Source: an uncultured Bacteroidales bacterium (GTDB taxonomy: Bacteria > Bacteroidota > Bacteroidia > Bacteroidales > F082). Taken from it: DNA of 64,000 bases. A model generated the notes under the pieces. That model was given only the letters and a program-made list of their open reading frames with translations, was not told the origin of the DNA and did not search any database. Positions 1 through 7,023 of the stretch are shown here, piece after piece (position 1 is the first letter of the stretch; every line of letters starts with the position of its first letter). Where the stretch lies: assembly GCA_905234275.1 (NCBI GenBank), contig CAJOHD010000001.1, positions 124,001 through 188,000 of the forward strand. The letters are read 5' to 3'. The translations under genes were made by a program, and so were the position numbers.

Positions 1-173
1 CGGTCCATCATGAGGCGTGAGAACACGTCCATCTGTGCCACGTTGAGCTGACGTTCCTCGATGATGGTCGGGGAGATGTAGTCGACGATGGTGTTGGCGT
101 ATTTCTCAAGGCCTAAACCATTGATGCCGCGATGCTTGGTTGCGTACTTGTAGAATTCGTTATTTGTATTCAT
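1..173 (-). CDS. clpP: ATP-dependent Clp protease proteolytic subunit, N-terminal part (cut by window edge)
   Basis: Only the first 57 codons lie in the window. The translated start (MNTNNEFYKYATKHRGING) followed by EERQLNVAQMDVFSRLMMDR matches the N-terminus of Bacteroidota ClpP, the serine peptidase that forms the double-heptamer chamber used by ClpX or ClpA-type unfoldases. The catalytic Ser-His-Asp residues lie beyond the window. Its ATG overlaps the tig stop codon by one base (TAATG), so tig and clpP are surely co-transcribed and probably translationally coupled. The tig-clpP(-clpX) order is common in bacteria. Confidence 0.93.
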   Translation of the reverse strand, partial: MNTNNEFYKYATKHRGINGLGLEKYANTIVDYISPTIIEERQLNVAQMDVFSRLMMD

Positions 174-1387
174 TACTCAGATTTCTTGGTGGTTTTCTTT
201 GCAGCTGTCTTCTTTGCCGGAGCTTTCTCTTCTTTTTCTACATTCTCCTTCTTATCCTCTTTATCCTTCTTATCTTCTGCTTTCTCGGCTGCTTTCTTAG
301 TGGTCTTCTTTGCAGCAGGTTTCTTATCTTCCTGTGGAAGCACTGCCTTCACAAAGCCTTCGTAGTCTGTGTCGACGACTTTCACCTTCATAGCTTTCTT
401 CAAGAATGCTGTGACTTTATTGTCAGCGACCTGATTCTTGATGTTCTCGCGCTGGTTCTCGTCTTTCAACACTGAGTCGACAATACCGTCGAGACGTTTC
501 TTCATATCGTCGTCCATGCCTGCGAGGTCGAGGTTGCCAAAGTACATCTTTGTGACGAATTCGCGGAGTTCTTCCTCTTTGAGGACGAGCTCTGGGTTAG
601 CCTTTGCGATAGTCTCTTCGATGAGCTGCCATCTGAAGGTCTTTGAATAAACGTTGTCGTAGTTCTTTTCGACATCTTCTTCAGTGATTTTACCTTCGCT
701 GTTGGCGACGATCCAGCGTTTCAGGAATGCGTCAGGCATGTCGAACTTAATCTCGCTCACTAGTTTGTCGATGGCGTTGTTGAGGAACATACGTTCTGCC
801 TCAACGACATACTGACGTTCCATCTCTGTAGCGATTTCCTTGCGGAATGCTTTTTCGTCCTTGATATCTTTGCCAGGGAAGATCATCTTGAAAAGTTCTT
901 CGTTGAGTTCTGGAAGCTTGTCGTCTTTCTTGTTGCCTTCCTGGATGCGCTTGATAGTCTCATCGATCTCTTTGTCAGAAGCCTTGATGTTGTAGTCGTT
1001 CATAGCGATTTTGCTAAGATCAACTTTGATTTCAGGTTTCAGACCGACTTCAAAGAAGAAGCTCATTGTCTCCTGAGTCTCAGGATCGGTAGGCTGCTGT
1101 TTGTCAGGATCTGACAGCGGGTAACCCATCACGTCGAGTTTATTCTCGAGGATATGGTTGTTGAGAGCTTCAGAAACCTTCTTGTTCAGCTTGTCGAAAG
1201 TGACTGCTGAGCCGTACATCTTCTCGATCATTCCGAACGGTACTTTACCCTGACGGAAGCCCGGAAGCACTGCTTTGTGCTGATAGTTCTTTAATTCTTT
1301 CTTAACATCTTCTGCGTAATCAGCTTTGTTGATGTCGATTTGGATTGCGGCGAGAAGGTCGCCCTTTGCTGTCTGTGTTGTCTTCAT
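173..1387 (-). CDS. tig: Trigger factor lacking the PPIase domain, with lysine-rich tail
   Basis: Ribosome-associated chaperone that meets nascent chains at the exit tunnel. It is 404 residues from the ATG at 1387; a longer frame reaches 1480 but runs through tRNA-Leu, so that extension is rejected. Residues 1-130 are the ribosome-binding domain with the signature GFRQGKVP at 43-50. Helical C-domain sequence starts near residue 157 (LPELNEELFKMIFPG). The roughly 90-100 residue FKBP-type PPIase domain that normally sits between them is absent: EIDETIKRIQE runs almost straight into LPELNEELF. Residues 352-404 are a Lys/Ala/Glu-rich low-complexity tail (KKPAAKKTTKK and similar). It lies between tRNA-Leu and clpP on the same strand, probably in one transcript. 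Chaperone activity without prolyl isomerase activity is the expected consequence (inference). Confidence 0.9.
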   Translation of the reverse strand: MKTTQTAKGDLLAAIQIDINKADYAEDVKKELKNYQHKAVLPGFRQGKVPFGMIEKMYGSAVTFDKLNKKVSEALNNHILENKLDVMGYPLSDPDKQQPTDPETQETMSFFFEVGLKPEIKVDLSKIAMNDYNIKASDKEIDETIKRIQEGNKKDDKLPELNEELFKMIFPGKDIKDEKAFRKEIATEMERQYVVEAERMFLNNAIDKLVSEIKFDMPDAFLKRWIVANSEGKITEEDVEKNYDNVYSKTFRWQLIEETIAKANPELVLKEEELREFVTKMYFGNLDLAGMDDDMKKRLDGIVDSVLKDENQRENIKNQVADNKVTAFLKKAMKVKVVDTDYEGFVKAVLPQEDKKPAAKKTTKKAAEKAEDKKDKEDKKENVEKEEKAPAKKTAAKKTTKKSE

Positions 1388-1413
1388 TATCAATAAGTTA
1401 TTTAATCTATTCG

Positions 1414-1495
1414 TGCGGATGAAGGGACTCGAACCCATACTCCTTACGGAACCAGATCCTAAGTCTGGCGCGGCTACCAATTACGCCACATCCGC
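1414..1495 (-). tRNA. tRNA-Leu (anticodon TAG)
   Basis: Minus-strand cloverleaf of 82 nt. The acceptor arms GCGGATG and CATCCGC pair fully with discriminator A; CCA is not encoded. The anticodon stem is CCAGA/TCTGG around loop CTTAGGA, giving anticodon TAG. The long variable arm (TTCCGTAAGGAG) is the class II feature expected for leucine. The T loop contains GGTTCGAGTCC, with one T-T mismatch in the T stem. A TAATTTTG promoter box at 1513-1520 faces it, and tig starts 27 nt downstream. Confidence 0.96.
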
Positions 1496-1512
1496 AAATT
1501 TTTTTGAGGGTG

Positions 1513-1520
1513 CAAAATTA
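1513..1520 (-). promoter_or_regulatory. Promoter box for tRNA-Leu-tig-clpP
   Basis: TAATTTTG on the minus strand matches the Bacteroidota -7 consensus TAnnTTTG. It lies about 18 nt before the first base of tRNA-Leu. No other such box was seen between the tRNA and tig, so the tRNA and the two protein genes may share this start. Confidence 0.65.
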
Positions 1521-1597
1521 CAAAAAATTTTTGATAGTCAGACATCTATTTTTAACTTATTTTTTACAAAGATGTAATATCGAGAATAAAAATGACG

Positions 1598-1625
1598 TTG
1601 TTACATGAATTATTTAGTATTTTTG
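1598..1625 (+). promoter_or_regulatory. Promoter of the DUF5723 gene
   Basis: TTG at 1598-1600, a 17-nt spacer and TATTTTTG at 1618-1625 fit the Bacteroidota -33/-7 pattern. The ATG follows only 10 nt after the box, so the predicted leader is just a few bases long and has no room for a Shine-Dalgarno site. Confidence 0.6.
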
Positions 1626-1635
1626 CGCTGTTATT

Positions 1636-3126
1636 ATGGCAATTTATACGAAAAATATCATAAGATGTTTAGCCATCGCCTTTTTGATGACGTTTTTCGT
1701 GTGTCACGACGAGGCCTTGGCGCAATATATCGGCACCTCTACCAACTATGCGGGTTCGCGTGCGCTGGCTGTCAACCCTTCGCTGATGACGACTGCCTTC
1801 GTTTATGCTGATTTCGGATTGAATCTGGGCGCGTCGGCATATAACGACTTCGCATATCTTCATGCCAGCGATTATTACCGGCTTTTGAATGGTGAAAACC
1901 CTTCTGATTATTATATAAACGGACGACGTTACGATGTGGGGTTTTTGATTAATTCGAAATATAAAAATGTTAATGAAACCTTTGATTTCAACCTGCTTTC
2001 AGCGATGTATAACAGAGATGGAAAGCATGCTTTCGGAATATTCATAAACAACAGGGTTTACACGTCGGCGAAGCGTATCCCGTGGGAGATTTTGGAGGCG
2101 AGTTTGAAGTCGATCGACAGTACTTTTTACGATAGGAATTATGTGTCGAAAAACACTCGAGTCAGCATGATGGCTTGGTCGGAAATCGGTCTTTCGTATG
2201 CCTCTACAGTGTATGATTATGATTACGACAAGGTGGATTTCGGCATCACGGCGAAAGGTTTGCTCGGATACACGGGAGTGGCTTTGAATCTTAATAAAAT
2301 CAACAAGGATATCGTCGATAAAAATACCAGTATTATTCATAGTCTGAACATGATGGCGGCCATGTCGGCACCTATCGACTACGGCGCTAAATTCTCGGAC
2401 GGCGAGATCTTCGATGCCAATCAGATTGTCAACGGCTACGGCTTGGGCTTTGACATCGGTTTCACCTATACCCGTAAAACCAGCGATAAGCTTATTACCG
2501 CGTCGAAGCATGCCTGTGTCGCTCCGAAGATCAACTACCGATGGCGGTTGGGCGTGTCGTTGCTCGATGTCGGCGCAATAAGTTTCAAAAACAACGCCAA
2601 GGTGTATAAGTTTTTGTCAGACACCGACAAGACCTTCGATGTGAGGGAGATCGAGGGCTCGGAGGATTTCAACGACATGATGGACAGGCTCAGCGGCATG
2701 TTTTACGATGATCCGTCGGATGCCGATGCCGGCAGTAAGTTCATGATGGGCTTGCCGACAGCGATGAGCGTCCAGTTTGACTATAAACTGGCGAAGAACA
2801 TCTATGTCAACGCCACCTGGATGCAGCCTCTGCGGCTGTTAAGATATTCGGCGCGCCGTCCGGCGCAGGTTGTGGTCGAGCCGCGTTTTGAGTCGCGTTA
2901 TTTCGACATCACCATGCCTGTCACGCTATACAACTACGAGAAGATCTTCCTCGGAGCAGAGGTGAGATTGGCATTCTTAACCATTGGAACGCATAACATC
3001 TTCAATTTCCTTGGCGTAGGCGAGTCGTATGGACTTGACGCTTACGTGGCGTTGAAGTTTAATTTCTACAAAGGAAAATGTTTCGGCGGTCGCCGAGATG
3101 CCTGTTGGAACGCCAATTTCCAGTAA
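1636..3126 (+). CDS. DUF5723-type outer-membrane beta-barrel protein
   Basis: 496 residues with a signal peptide (hydrophobic stretch about residues 9-22, cleavage probably after ALAQ at residue 30). The mature N-terminus, YIGTSTNYAGSRALAVNP, followed by many alternating beta-type segments rich in Tyr, Phe and Asn and ending in a chain with Phe and Lys/Arg close to the C-terminus, is typical of the DUF5723 family of Bacteroidota, thought to be FadL/PorV-like outer-membrane barrels. The specific function is unknown. It is monocistronic: tig lies divergently upstream and an OppC-type permease gene converges 4 nt downstream. Confidence 0.72.
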   Translation: MAIYTKNIIRCLAIAFLMTFFVCHDEALAQYIGTSTNYAGSRALAVNPSLMTTAFVYADFGLNLGASAYNDFAYLHASDYYRLLNGENPSDYYINGRRYDVGFLINSKYKNVNETFDFNLLSAMYNRDGKHAFGIFINNRVYTSAKRIPWEILEASLKSIDSTFYDRNYVSKNTRVSMMAWSEIGLSYASTVYDYDYDKVDFGITAKGLLGYTGVALNLNKINKDIVDKNTSIIHSLNMMAAMSAPIDYGAKFSDGEIFDANQIVNGYGLGFDIGFTYTRKTSDKLITASKHACVAPKINYRWRLGVSLLDVGAISFKNNAKVYKFLSDTDKTFDVREIEGSEDFNDMMDRLSGMFYDDPSDADAGSKFMMGLPTAMSVQFDYKLAKNIYVNATWMQPLRLLRYSARRPAQVVVEPRFESRYFDITMPVTLYNYEKIFLGAEVRLAFLTIGTHNIFNFLGVGESYGLDAYVALKFNFYKGKCFGGRRDACWNANFQ

Positions 3127-3130
3127 AACT

Positions 3131-4222
3131 TTATTTTTTAACGTTTAATGCCTCACGAAGGGCGTTGCCCATGAGCATGAAGGCCAGCACGAGCAGCATG
3201 ATGGCGATGCCCGGAAGGATGGCGAGGTAGGCGTCGTTGAGGATGATGTAGGCATAGTTTTCCTTGATCATCGAGCCCCACGACGGCATAGGAGGCTGTA
3301 CGCCGATACCCAGGAAACTCAAGCCTGCTTCAAGAAGGATCGCTGTGGCGAAATTCGCAGCAGAGATGACGATGATAGGGTTGAGGATGTTCGGGATGAT
3401 ATGCCTGATGATGATTCTTGCATTTTTAAAGCCCAAGGCGCGTCCTGCTTCCACGAAAGTCGTCTCACGAATTGACAAAATCTGACCTCTGGTGACACGC
3501 GCCACCTCCACCCACATGGTGAGACCGACAGCGATGAAAACCTGCACCACACCCTTGCCGAGAGCGAATGTTATTGCAATGACTATCAACAATGTAGGCA
3601 GTGACCACACCACGTTGATGAGCCACATTGTGACGTCGTCGACACGACCGCGGAAGAAGCCACCGAGTCCCCCGATGAAGAGACCGATGACTACCGAGAG
3701 GAGCACGGCTATGAAGCCCACGCTGAAACTGATGCGGGTGCCGAGGACGAGGCGGCTCAGGAAGTCGCGTCCGAATTGGTCGGTACCAAGGTAATATTTG
3801 CGGTGAACTATAGGATTTTCAGGCAAAAGCGCATTGTCAATGACTTCTTCTTGAACAGCTCCGGTATGCTCAGGGTTGAAGATGTAAACGGTGGTCGTTT
3901 TATCTTCGATTTTTAACGAATCAAACGGGATTTGACGATACGGCGAGGGCTGTCCGCTCCAAAGTTTTTTGAAAAATCCTACTTTCTCGACCTGTGTTGG
4001 CTTGTTGACGAGCAGAATATCTACTTCGAAGCCGGGTTTTTGAGTCGAGATTTCAAGAATTTGCATATTCGCGTCAGGAGTGTTATCTGGAATGATGAAG
4101 TAGGCGAATATCGCCATCAGCGCGCATAAGATGATGAAAATCAACGAAATCATGCCGGCGGTGTTGCTTTTATAACGACGCCAGGCTATCTGACCGGGTG
4201 AAAGAAACTCGTTGTTTTTCAT
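3131..4222 (-). CDS. ABC transporter permease, OppC/DppC type
   Basis: 363-residue inner-membrane permease of the peptide/nickel importer class. Residues 1-45 hold an OppC_N-like segment (SPGQIAWRRYKSN) and the first membrane helix. A periplasmic insertion of about 100 residues follows, ending at KYYLGTDQFGRDFLSRL, the standard OppC entry motif. The C-terminal half is a BPD_transp_1 domain whose coupling-loop EAA motif is EAGRALGFKNARIIIRHIIPN. No partner permease, binding protein or ATPase is next to it, so the complete transporter must be assembled from genes elsewhere. A TATATTTG box at 4238-4245 provides its promoter. Substrate cannot be read from the sequence. Confidence 0.88.
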   Translation of the reverse strand: MKNNEFLSPGQIAWRRYKSNTAGMISLIFIILCALMAIFAYFIIPDNTPDANMQILEISTQKPGFEVDILLVNKPTQVEKVGFFKKLWSGQPSPYRQIPFDSLKIEDKTTTVYIFNPEHTGAVQEEVIDNALLPENPIVHRKYYLGTDQFGRDFLSRLVLGTRISFSVGFIAVLLSVVIGLFIGGLGGFFRGRVDDVTMWLINVVWSLPTLLIVIAITFALGKGVVQVFIAVGLTMWVEVARVTRGQILSIRETTFVEAGRALGFKNARIIIRHIIPNILNPIIVISAANFATAILLEAGLSFLGIGVQPPMPSWGSMIKENYAYIILNDAYLAILPGIAIMLLVLAFMLMGNALREALNVKK

Positions 4223-4237
4223 ACAAATTTATTTTTG

Positions 4238-4245
4238 CAAATATA
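4238..4245 (-). promoter_or_regulatory. Promoter box of the OppC-type permease gene
   Basis: TATATTTG on the minus strand, 16 nt before the ATG at 4222. It lies back to back with the dapD promoter, separated by a repeat arm at 4261-4289. Confidence 0.55.
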
Positions 4246-4260
4246 GTAATTTTTTTGGAT

Positions 4261-4289
4261 GAGATTTCTCCACTTCGGTCGAAATGACG
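4261..4289. repeat. Single arm of dispersed repeat family 1
   Basis: Sequence running GAGATTTCTCC...GGTCGAAATGACG, the right-arm form of the family described at 40563-40669. It lies immediately upstream of the dapD promoter box, between two divergent genes. Confidence 0.8.
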
Positions 4290-4300
4290 AAAAAAAAGAT

Positions 4301-4308
4301 TATCTTTG
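4301..4308 (+). promoter_or_regulatory. Promoter box of dapD
   Basis: TATCTTTG fits TAnnTTTG. The dapD ATG at 4324 is 15 nt downstream; the longer in-frame start at 4306 would begin inside the box and is therefore rejected. Confidence 0.65.
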
Positions 4309-4323
4309 CAAAAAATTGTGATA

Positions 4324-5133
4324 ATGAATAATTTGAAGAGCATCATCGAAAAAGCATGGGACGACAGAGCGTTGCTGGCGAAAAACGAGACGAGAGACGC
4401 TATCCGTGAGATTGTTAGACTTCTTGACAAGGGCGAGATTCGTATCGCTGAAAAGATTGATGGTCAATGGGTTGTGAACGAATGGCTGAAAAAAGCCGTC
4501 ATCATGTTTTTCCCGATTAACGATATGGAAGTGTCCAAAAGCGGCATTTTTGAATATTACGACAAGATTCCGTTGAAGGGCGGCTTCGAGCAGGCTGGAG
4601 TGCGTGTGGTGCCTCCGGCGACGGTGCGTTACGGTGCGTTCATCAACCGTGGTGCGGTGCTGATGCCTTCATATATAAATATAGGTGCTTACGTCGACAG
4701 CGGTACGATGGTCGACACTTGGGCGACGGTGGGCTCGTGCGCGCAGATCGGCAAAAACGTGCATATCAGCGGCGGTGTTGGCATTGGCGGAGTTTTGGAG
4801 CCAGTGCAGGCGGCACCTGTCATCATCGAGGATAACTGTTTCATCGGCTCGCGTTGCATAGTGGTGGAAGGAGTGAGGATAGAAGAAGAAGCAGTGCTCG
4901 GTGCAAATACCGTCATCACGCAATCTACTAAGATTTTGGATGTGACCGGACCGGAGATTAAGGAATATCATGGCGTTGTTCCTGCACGTTCAGTGGTGGT
5001 GCCTGGTTCTTATACAAAACACTTCCCGGCGGGCGACTTCCAGGTGGCTTGTGCGTTGATTATCAAGAAGAGAAACGAGTCGACGGATAAAAAAACATCT
5101 CTCAACGAAGCGTTAAGAGATGTTCAAGTTTGA
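4324..5133 (+). CDS. dapD: Tetrahydrodipicolinate N-succinyltransferase
   Basis: 269 residues starting MNNLKSIIEKAWDDR. It transfers succinyl from succinyl-CoA to tetrahydrodipicolinate in the succinylase branch of lysine and meso-diaminopimelate synthesis. The N-terminal part is helical; the centre is a left-handed beta-helix of hexapeptide repeats (VRYGAFINRGAVLMPSYIN, GAYVDSGTMVDTWATVGSCA, VHISGGVGIGGVLEPVQAAP, then EDNCFIGSRCIVVEGVRIEE). Length fits the family. meso-DAP is also what MurE at 13432 is predicted to add to the stem peptide. Its own promoter lies at 4301; tRNA-His follows convergently. Confidence 0.95.
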   Translation: MNNLKSIIEKAWDDRALLAKNETRDAIREIVRLLDKGEIRIAEKIDGQWVVNEWLKKAVIMFFPINDMEVSKSGIFEYYDKIPLKGGFEQAGVRVVPPATVRYGAFINRGAVLMPSYINIGAYVDSGTMVDTWATVGSCAQIGKNVHISGGVGIGGVLEPVQAAPVIIEDNCFIGSRCIVVEGVRIEEEAVLGANTVITQSTKILDVTGPEIKEYHGVVPARSVVVPGSYTKHFPAGDFQVACALIIKKRNESTDKKTSLNEALRDVQV

Positions 5134-5134
5134 G

Positions 5135-5209
5135 GGTAGAAGGTGGGATTCGAACCCACGACCCACGGAACCACAATCCGGTACTCTAACCAGCTGAGCT
5201 ACATCTACC
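5135..5209 (-). tRNA. tRNA-His (anticodon GTG)
   Basis: Minus-strand cloverleaf with D arm AGCTCAGCTGGTTAGAG, anticodon loop TTGTGGT (anticodon GTG) and T arm GTGGGTTCGAATCCCAC. An extra 5' G opposite C73 is encoded, the identity mark of tRNA-His. The acceptor stem contains one T-T mismatch. CCA is not encoded. A TACTTTTG box at 5227-5234 on the same strand is its likely promoter. Confidence 0.95.
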
Positions 5210-5226
5210 ATCTGGATTTGCGGTTG

Positions 5227-5234
5227 CAAAAGTA
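5227..5234 (-). promoter_or_regulatory. Promoter box of tRNA-His
   Basis: TACTTTTG on the minus strand, 17 nt before the tRNA 5' end, fitting TAnnTTTG. Confidence 0.55.
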
Positions 5235-5267
5235 CACATTTTTTTAATACATCAGCAAAAATTTCAT

Positions 5268-5275
5268 TATTTTTG
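5268..5275 (+). promoter_or_regulatory. Promoter box of ruvX
   Basis: TATTTTTG, 17 nt before the ruvX ATG at 5293. Confidence 0.6.
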
Positions 5276-5292
5276 CAAAAATTTTTTCAGCA

Positions 5293-5709
5293 ATGGGCAG
5301 AATAATGGCAATCGATTATGGCAGAAAGCGTTGCGGCATCGCCGTGACAGACCCTTTGCGCATCATAGCCAATGGTTTGACTACGGTGCGAGCCTGCGAT
5401 CTGGTTGCTTTTATTCAAGATTATGTGAAGAATGAGCAGGTCGACGAGATAGTGGTGGGCGAGCCGAAAGACATGCACAACAACCCTTCGGAGTCGGCAC
5501 AGTACATCGAGCCTTTCCTGAAACAGTTGAAAAAAGCGCTGCCCGACATGACGGTAAAACGTTTTGACGAGCGTTTCACCTCCGTGATGGCGCATCAGGC
5601 AATGATTGACGCCGGTTTGGGCAAAAAAGCAAGGCAGAACAAGGAACTCGTCGACACAATAAGCGCGACGATAATCCTGCAATCGTATATGGCTTATAAA
5701 GGTTTATAG
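5293..5709 (+). CDS. ruvX: RuvX/YqgF-family RNase H-fold nuclease
   Basis: 138 residues, the usual length. The family has an RNase H fold and is linked to 16S/23S pre-rRNA end maturation and to Holliday junction resolution. The N-terminal motif MAIDYGRKRCGIAVTDP carries the first catalytic Asp; VVGEPKDMHNNPSE and KRFDERFTSVMAHQ hold the later conserved acidic positions; the C-terminus has the final acidic motif VDTISATIILQ. It starts a plus-strand run with def, from which it is separated by 43 nt containing a tandem word (ggttataggttatt). Confidence 0.9.
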   Translation: MGRIMAIDYGRKRCGIAVTDPLRIIANGLTTVRACDLVAFIQDYVKNEQVDEIVVGEPKDMHNNPSESAQYIEPFLKQLKKALPDMTVKRFDERFTSVMAHQAMIDAGLGKKARQNKELVDTISATIILQSYMAYKGL

Positions 5710-5735
5710 GTTATTGGTTATAGGTTATTGAATAT
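5703..5735. repeat. Short tandem word repeat between ruvX and def
   Basis: Two or three imperfect copies of the word TTATAGGTTATTGG directly after the ruvX stop codon. It is of the same kind as the word-like repeats at 31408, 35571 and 50657. Confidence 0.5.
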
Positions 5736-5752
5736 ATAAATTTGAAGATAAC

Positions 5753-6322
5753 ATGGTATTACCAGTTGTGGCTTACGGTCACCCTGTTTTGAAGCATGTG
5801 GCCGAAGATATTGAAGAAAATAGTCCTGAGATTCAGCAGCTTATCGCTGACATGTTTGAGACTATGTATTATACTGAAGGAGTGGGCTTGGCAGCTCCAC
5901 AGATCAACAAGTCGATACGTCTTTTCGTCATCGACTGCGACCCGTTTAAGGATAAATATCCTGAGGGAGCAGGGGTGAAGAAAGTGTTTATAAACGCTGA
6001 AATCATTGAGCTTGGCGGCGAGCCGTGGACCTTTAAGGAAGGCTGTTTGAGTCTGCCAGACATGGGCGAGGACGTGGAACGTCCGAGCAAGGTGAAACTT
6101 TATTACATGGACGAGAATTTTGTTGAGCATGAAGATGAATTCGACGGCATAGTGGCGCGCGTGATCCAGCATGAATATGACCATTTGGAGGGAAAGTGCT
6201 ATGTCGACAGAATCAGCTCGATGCGTAAGATGTTGCTGAAGAATAAGTTACGCAATATCTCTGAAGGCAACGTCGATGTGGATTACAAGATGATTTTCCC
6301 GAATAAGAAACACCGCAGATAA
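5753..6322 (+). CDS. def: Peptide deformylase
   Basis: 189 residues. Removes the N-formyl group from nascent proteins. All three metal and active-site motifs are present: motif 1 EGVGLAAPQI, motif 2 EGCLSLP with the metal-binding Cys, and motif 3 QHEYDHLEG with the two metal-binding His and the catalytic Glu. Length and spacing are normal. It lies downstream of ruvX on the same strand and is followed by a repeat copy and a small lipoprotein gene. Confidence 0.97.
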   Translation: MVLPVVAYGHPVLKHVAEDIEENSPEIQQLIADMFETMYYTEGVGLAAPQINKSIRLFVIDCDPFKDKYPEGAGVKKVFINAEIIELGGEPWTFKEGCLSLPDMGEDVERPSKVKLYYMDENFVEHEDEFDGIVARVIQHEYDHLEGKCYVDRISSMRKMLLKNKLRNISEGNVDVDYKMIFPNKKHRR

Positions 6323-6332
6323 CTCTCTCTCC

Positions 6333-6373
6333 GTCATTTCGACCGGAGCCGATAGGCGTAGTGGAGAAATCTC
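6333..6373. repeat. Single arm of dispersed repeat family 1
   Basis: Begins GTCATTTCGACCGG and ends GTGGAGAAATCTC, the left-arm form. It is immediately followed by a tandem word (GATAATAGATAACA, two copies) that runs up to the ATG of the next gene. Confidence 0.8.
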
Positions 6374-6404
6374 AAGATAATAGATAACAGATAATAGATA
6401 ACAG

Positions 6405-6899
6405 ATGAAAAGATATTTTGTAATATTGCTTTTATCAGTTTTGTTGGTTGGTTGCAACAGCAACGATCCGGCGAAGAGAATTGAGAAGCTGGAGAAGCAG
6501 GTTCTTTCAACTGACAAAGCAATTGACCCTGTTGTTGCGAGCGATTTGGTTTCGGCTTACTGCGACTTTGCCGATGCCAATCCTGATGATGCCATGTCGC
6601 CGGAATATCTGTTCAAGGCGATGGATGTCTCGATGAACCTCAACGAGCCGCAGCGCACAATTTATATCATCGACAAGTTGGTGAAGGAGTATCCTGATTA
6701 TCCTCGCACCCAGGCGGCTTTGTTCGTGAAGGCGTTCATTTTCGAAACCAAATTCGGCAATCTCGACATGGCTAAAAAGCTTTACGAGCAATATCTTGAG
6801 ATGTATCCTGATGGCGAATTTGCCGAAAGCTGCCGTGCATCAATAGAAAACCTGGGCTTGACACCTGAAGAATTGGTGAAGAAATTCGAGAATCAATAA
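6405..6899 (+). CDS. Small TPR-like lipoprotein
   Basis: 164 residues. The signal peptide MKRYFVILLLSVLLVGC has a lipobox (LVGC), so the protein is probably lipidated at Cys17. The rest is helical, with TPR-like pairs: PDDAMSPEYLFKAMDVSMN, EPQRTIYIIDKLVKEYPDYP, TKFGNLDMAKKLYEQYLEMYPD. Such small tetratricopeptide lipoproteins are common in Bacteroidota, but no specific function can be assigned. It follows def, with a repeat and a tandem word between them. Confidence 0.7.
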   Translation: MKRYFVILLLSVLLVGCNSNDPAKRIEKLEKQVLSTDKAIDPVVASDLVSAYCDFADANPDDAMSPEYLFKAMDVSMNLNEPQRTIYIIDKLVKEYPDYPRTQAALFVKAFIFETKFGNLDMAKKLYEQYLEMYPDGEFAESCRASIENLGLTPEELVKKFENQ

Positions 6900-6937
6900 A
6901 AATTCCAACTTTTTGTATGTTATTTAATATTATTGTT

Positions 6938-6945
6938 TATTTTTG
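6938..6945 (+). promoter_or_regulatory. Promoter box of the 7024 lipoprotein gene
   Basis: TATTTTTG fitting TAnnTTTG. The ATG is about 79 nt downstream, giving a leader of roughly 70 nt, much longer than most in this window. I see no clear RNA fold in it. Confidence 0.55.
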
Positions 6946-7023
6946 CGCGCATAATATGAATAGAGTTATGACTATCAAAGCTGATGCTCGTTCATAATTA
7001 ACTGTTTAAAATAAATCAATAAT

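Noticed and set aside
1388..1480. N-terminal extension of trigger factor by 31 residues
   Set aside because: It is a translation of tRNA-Leu; the ATG at 1387 fits the family start.
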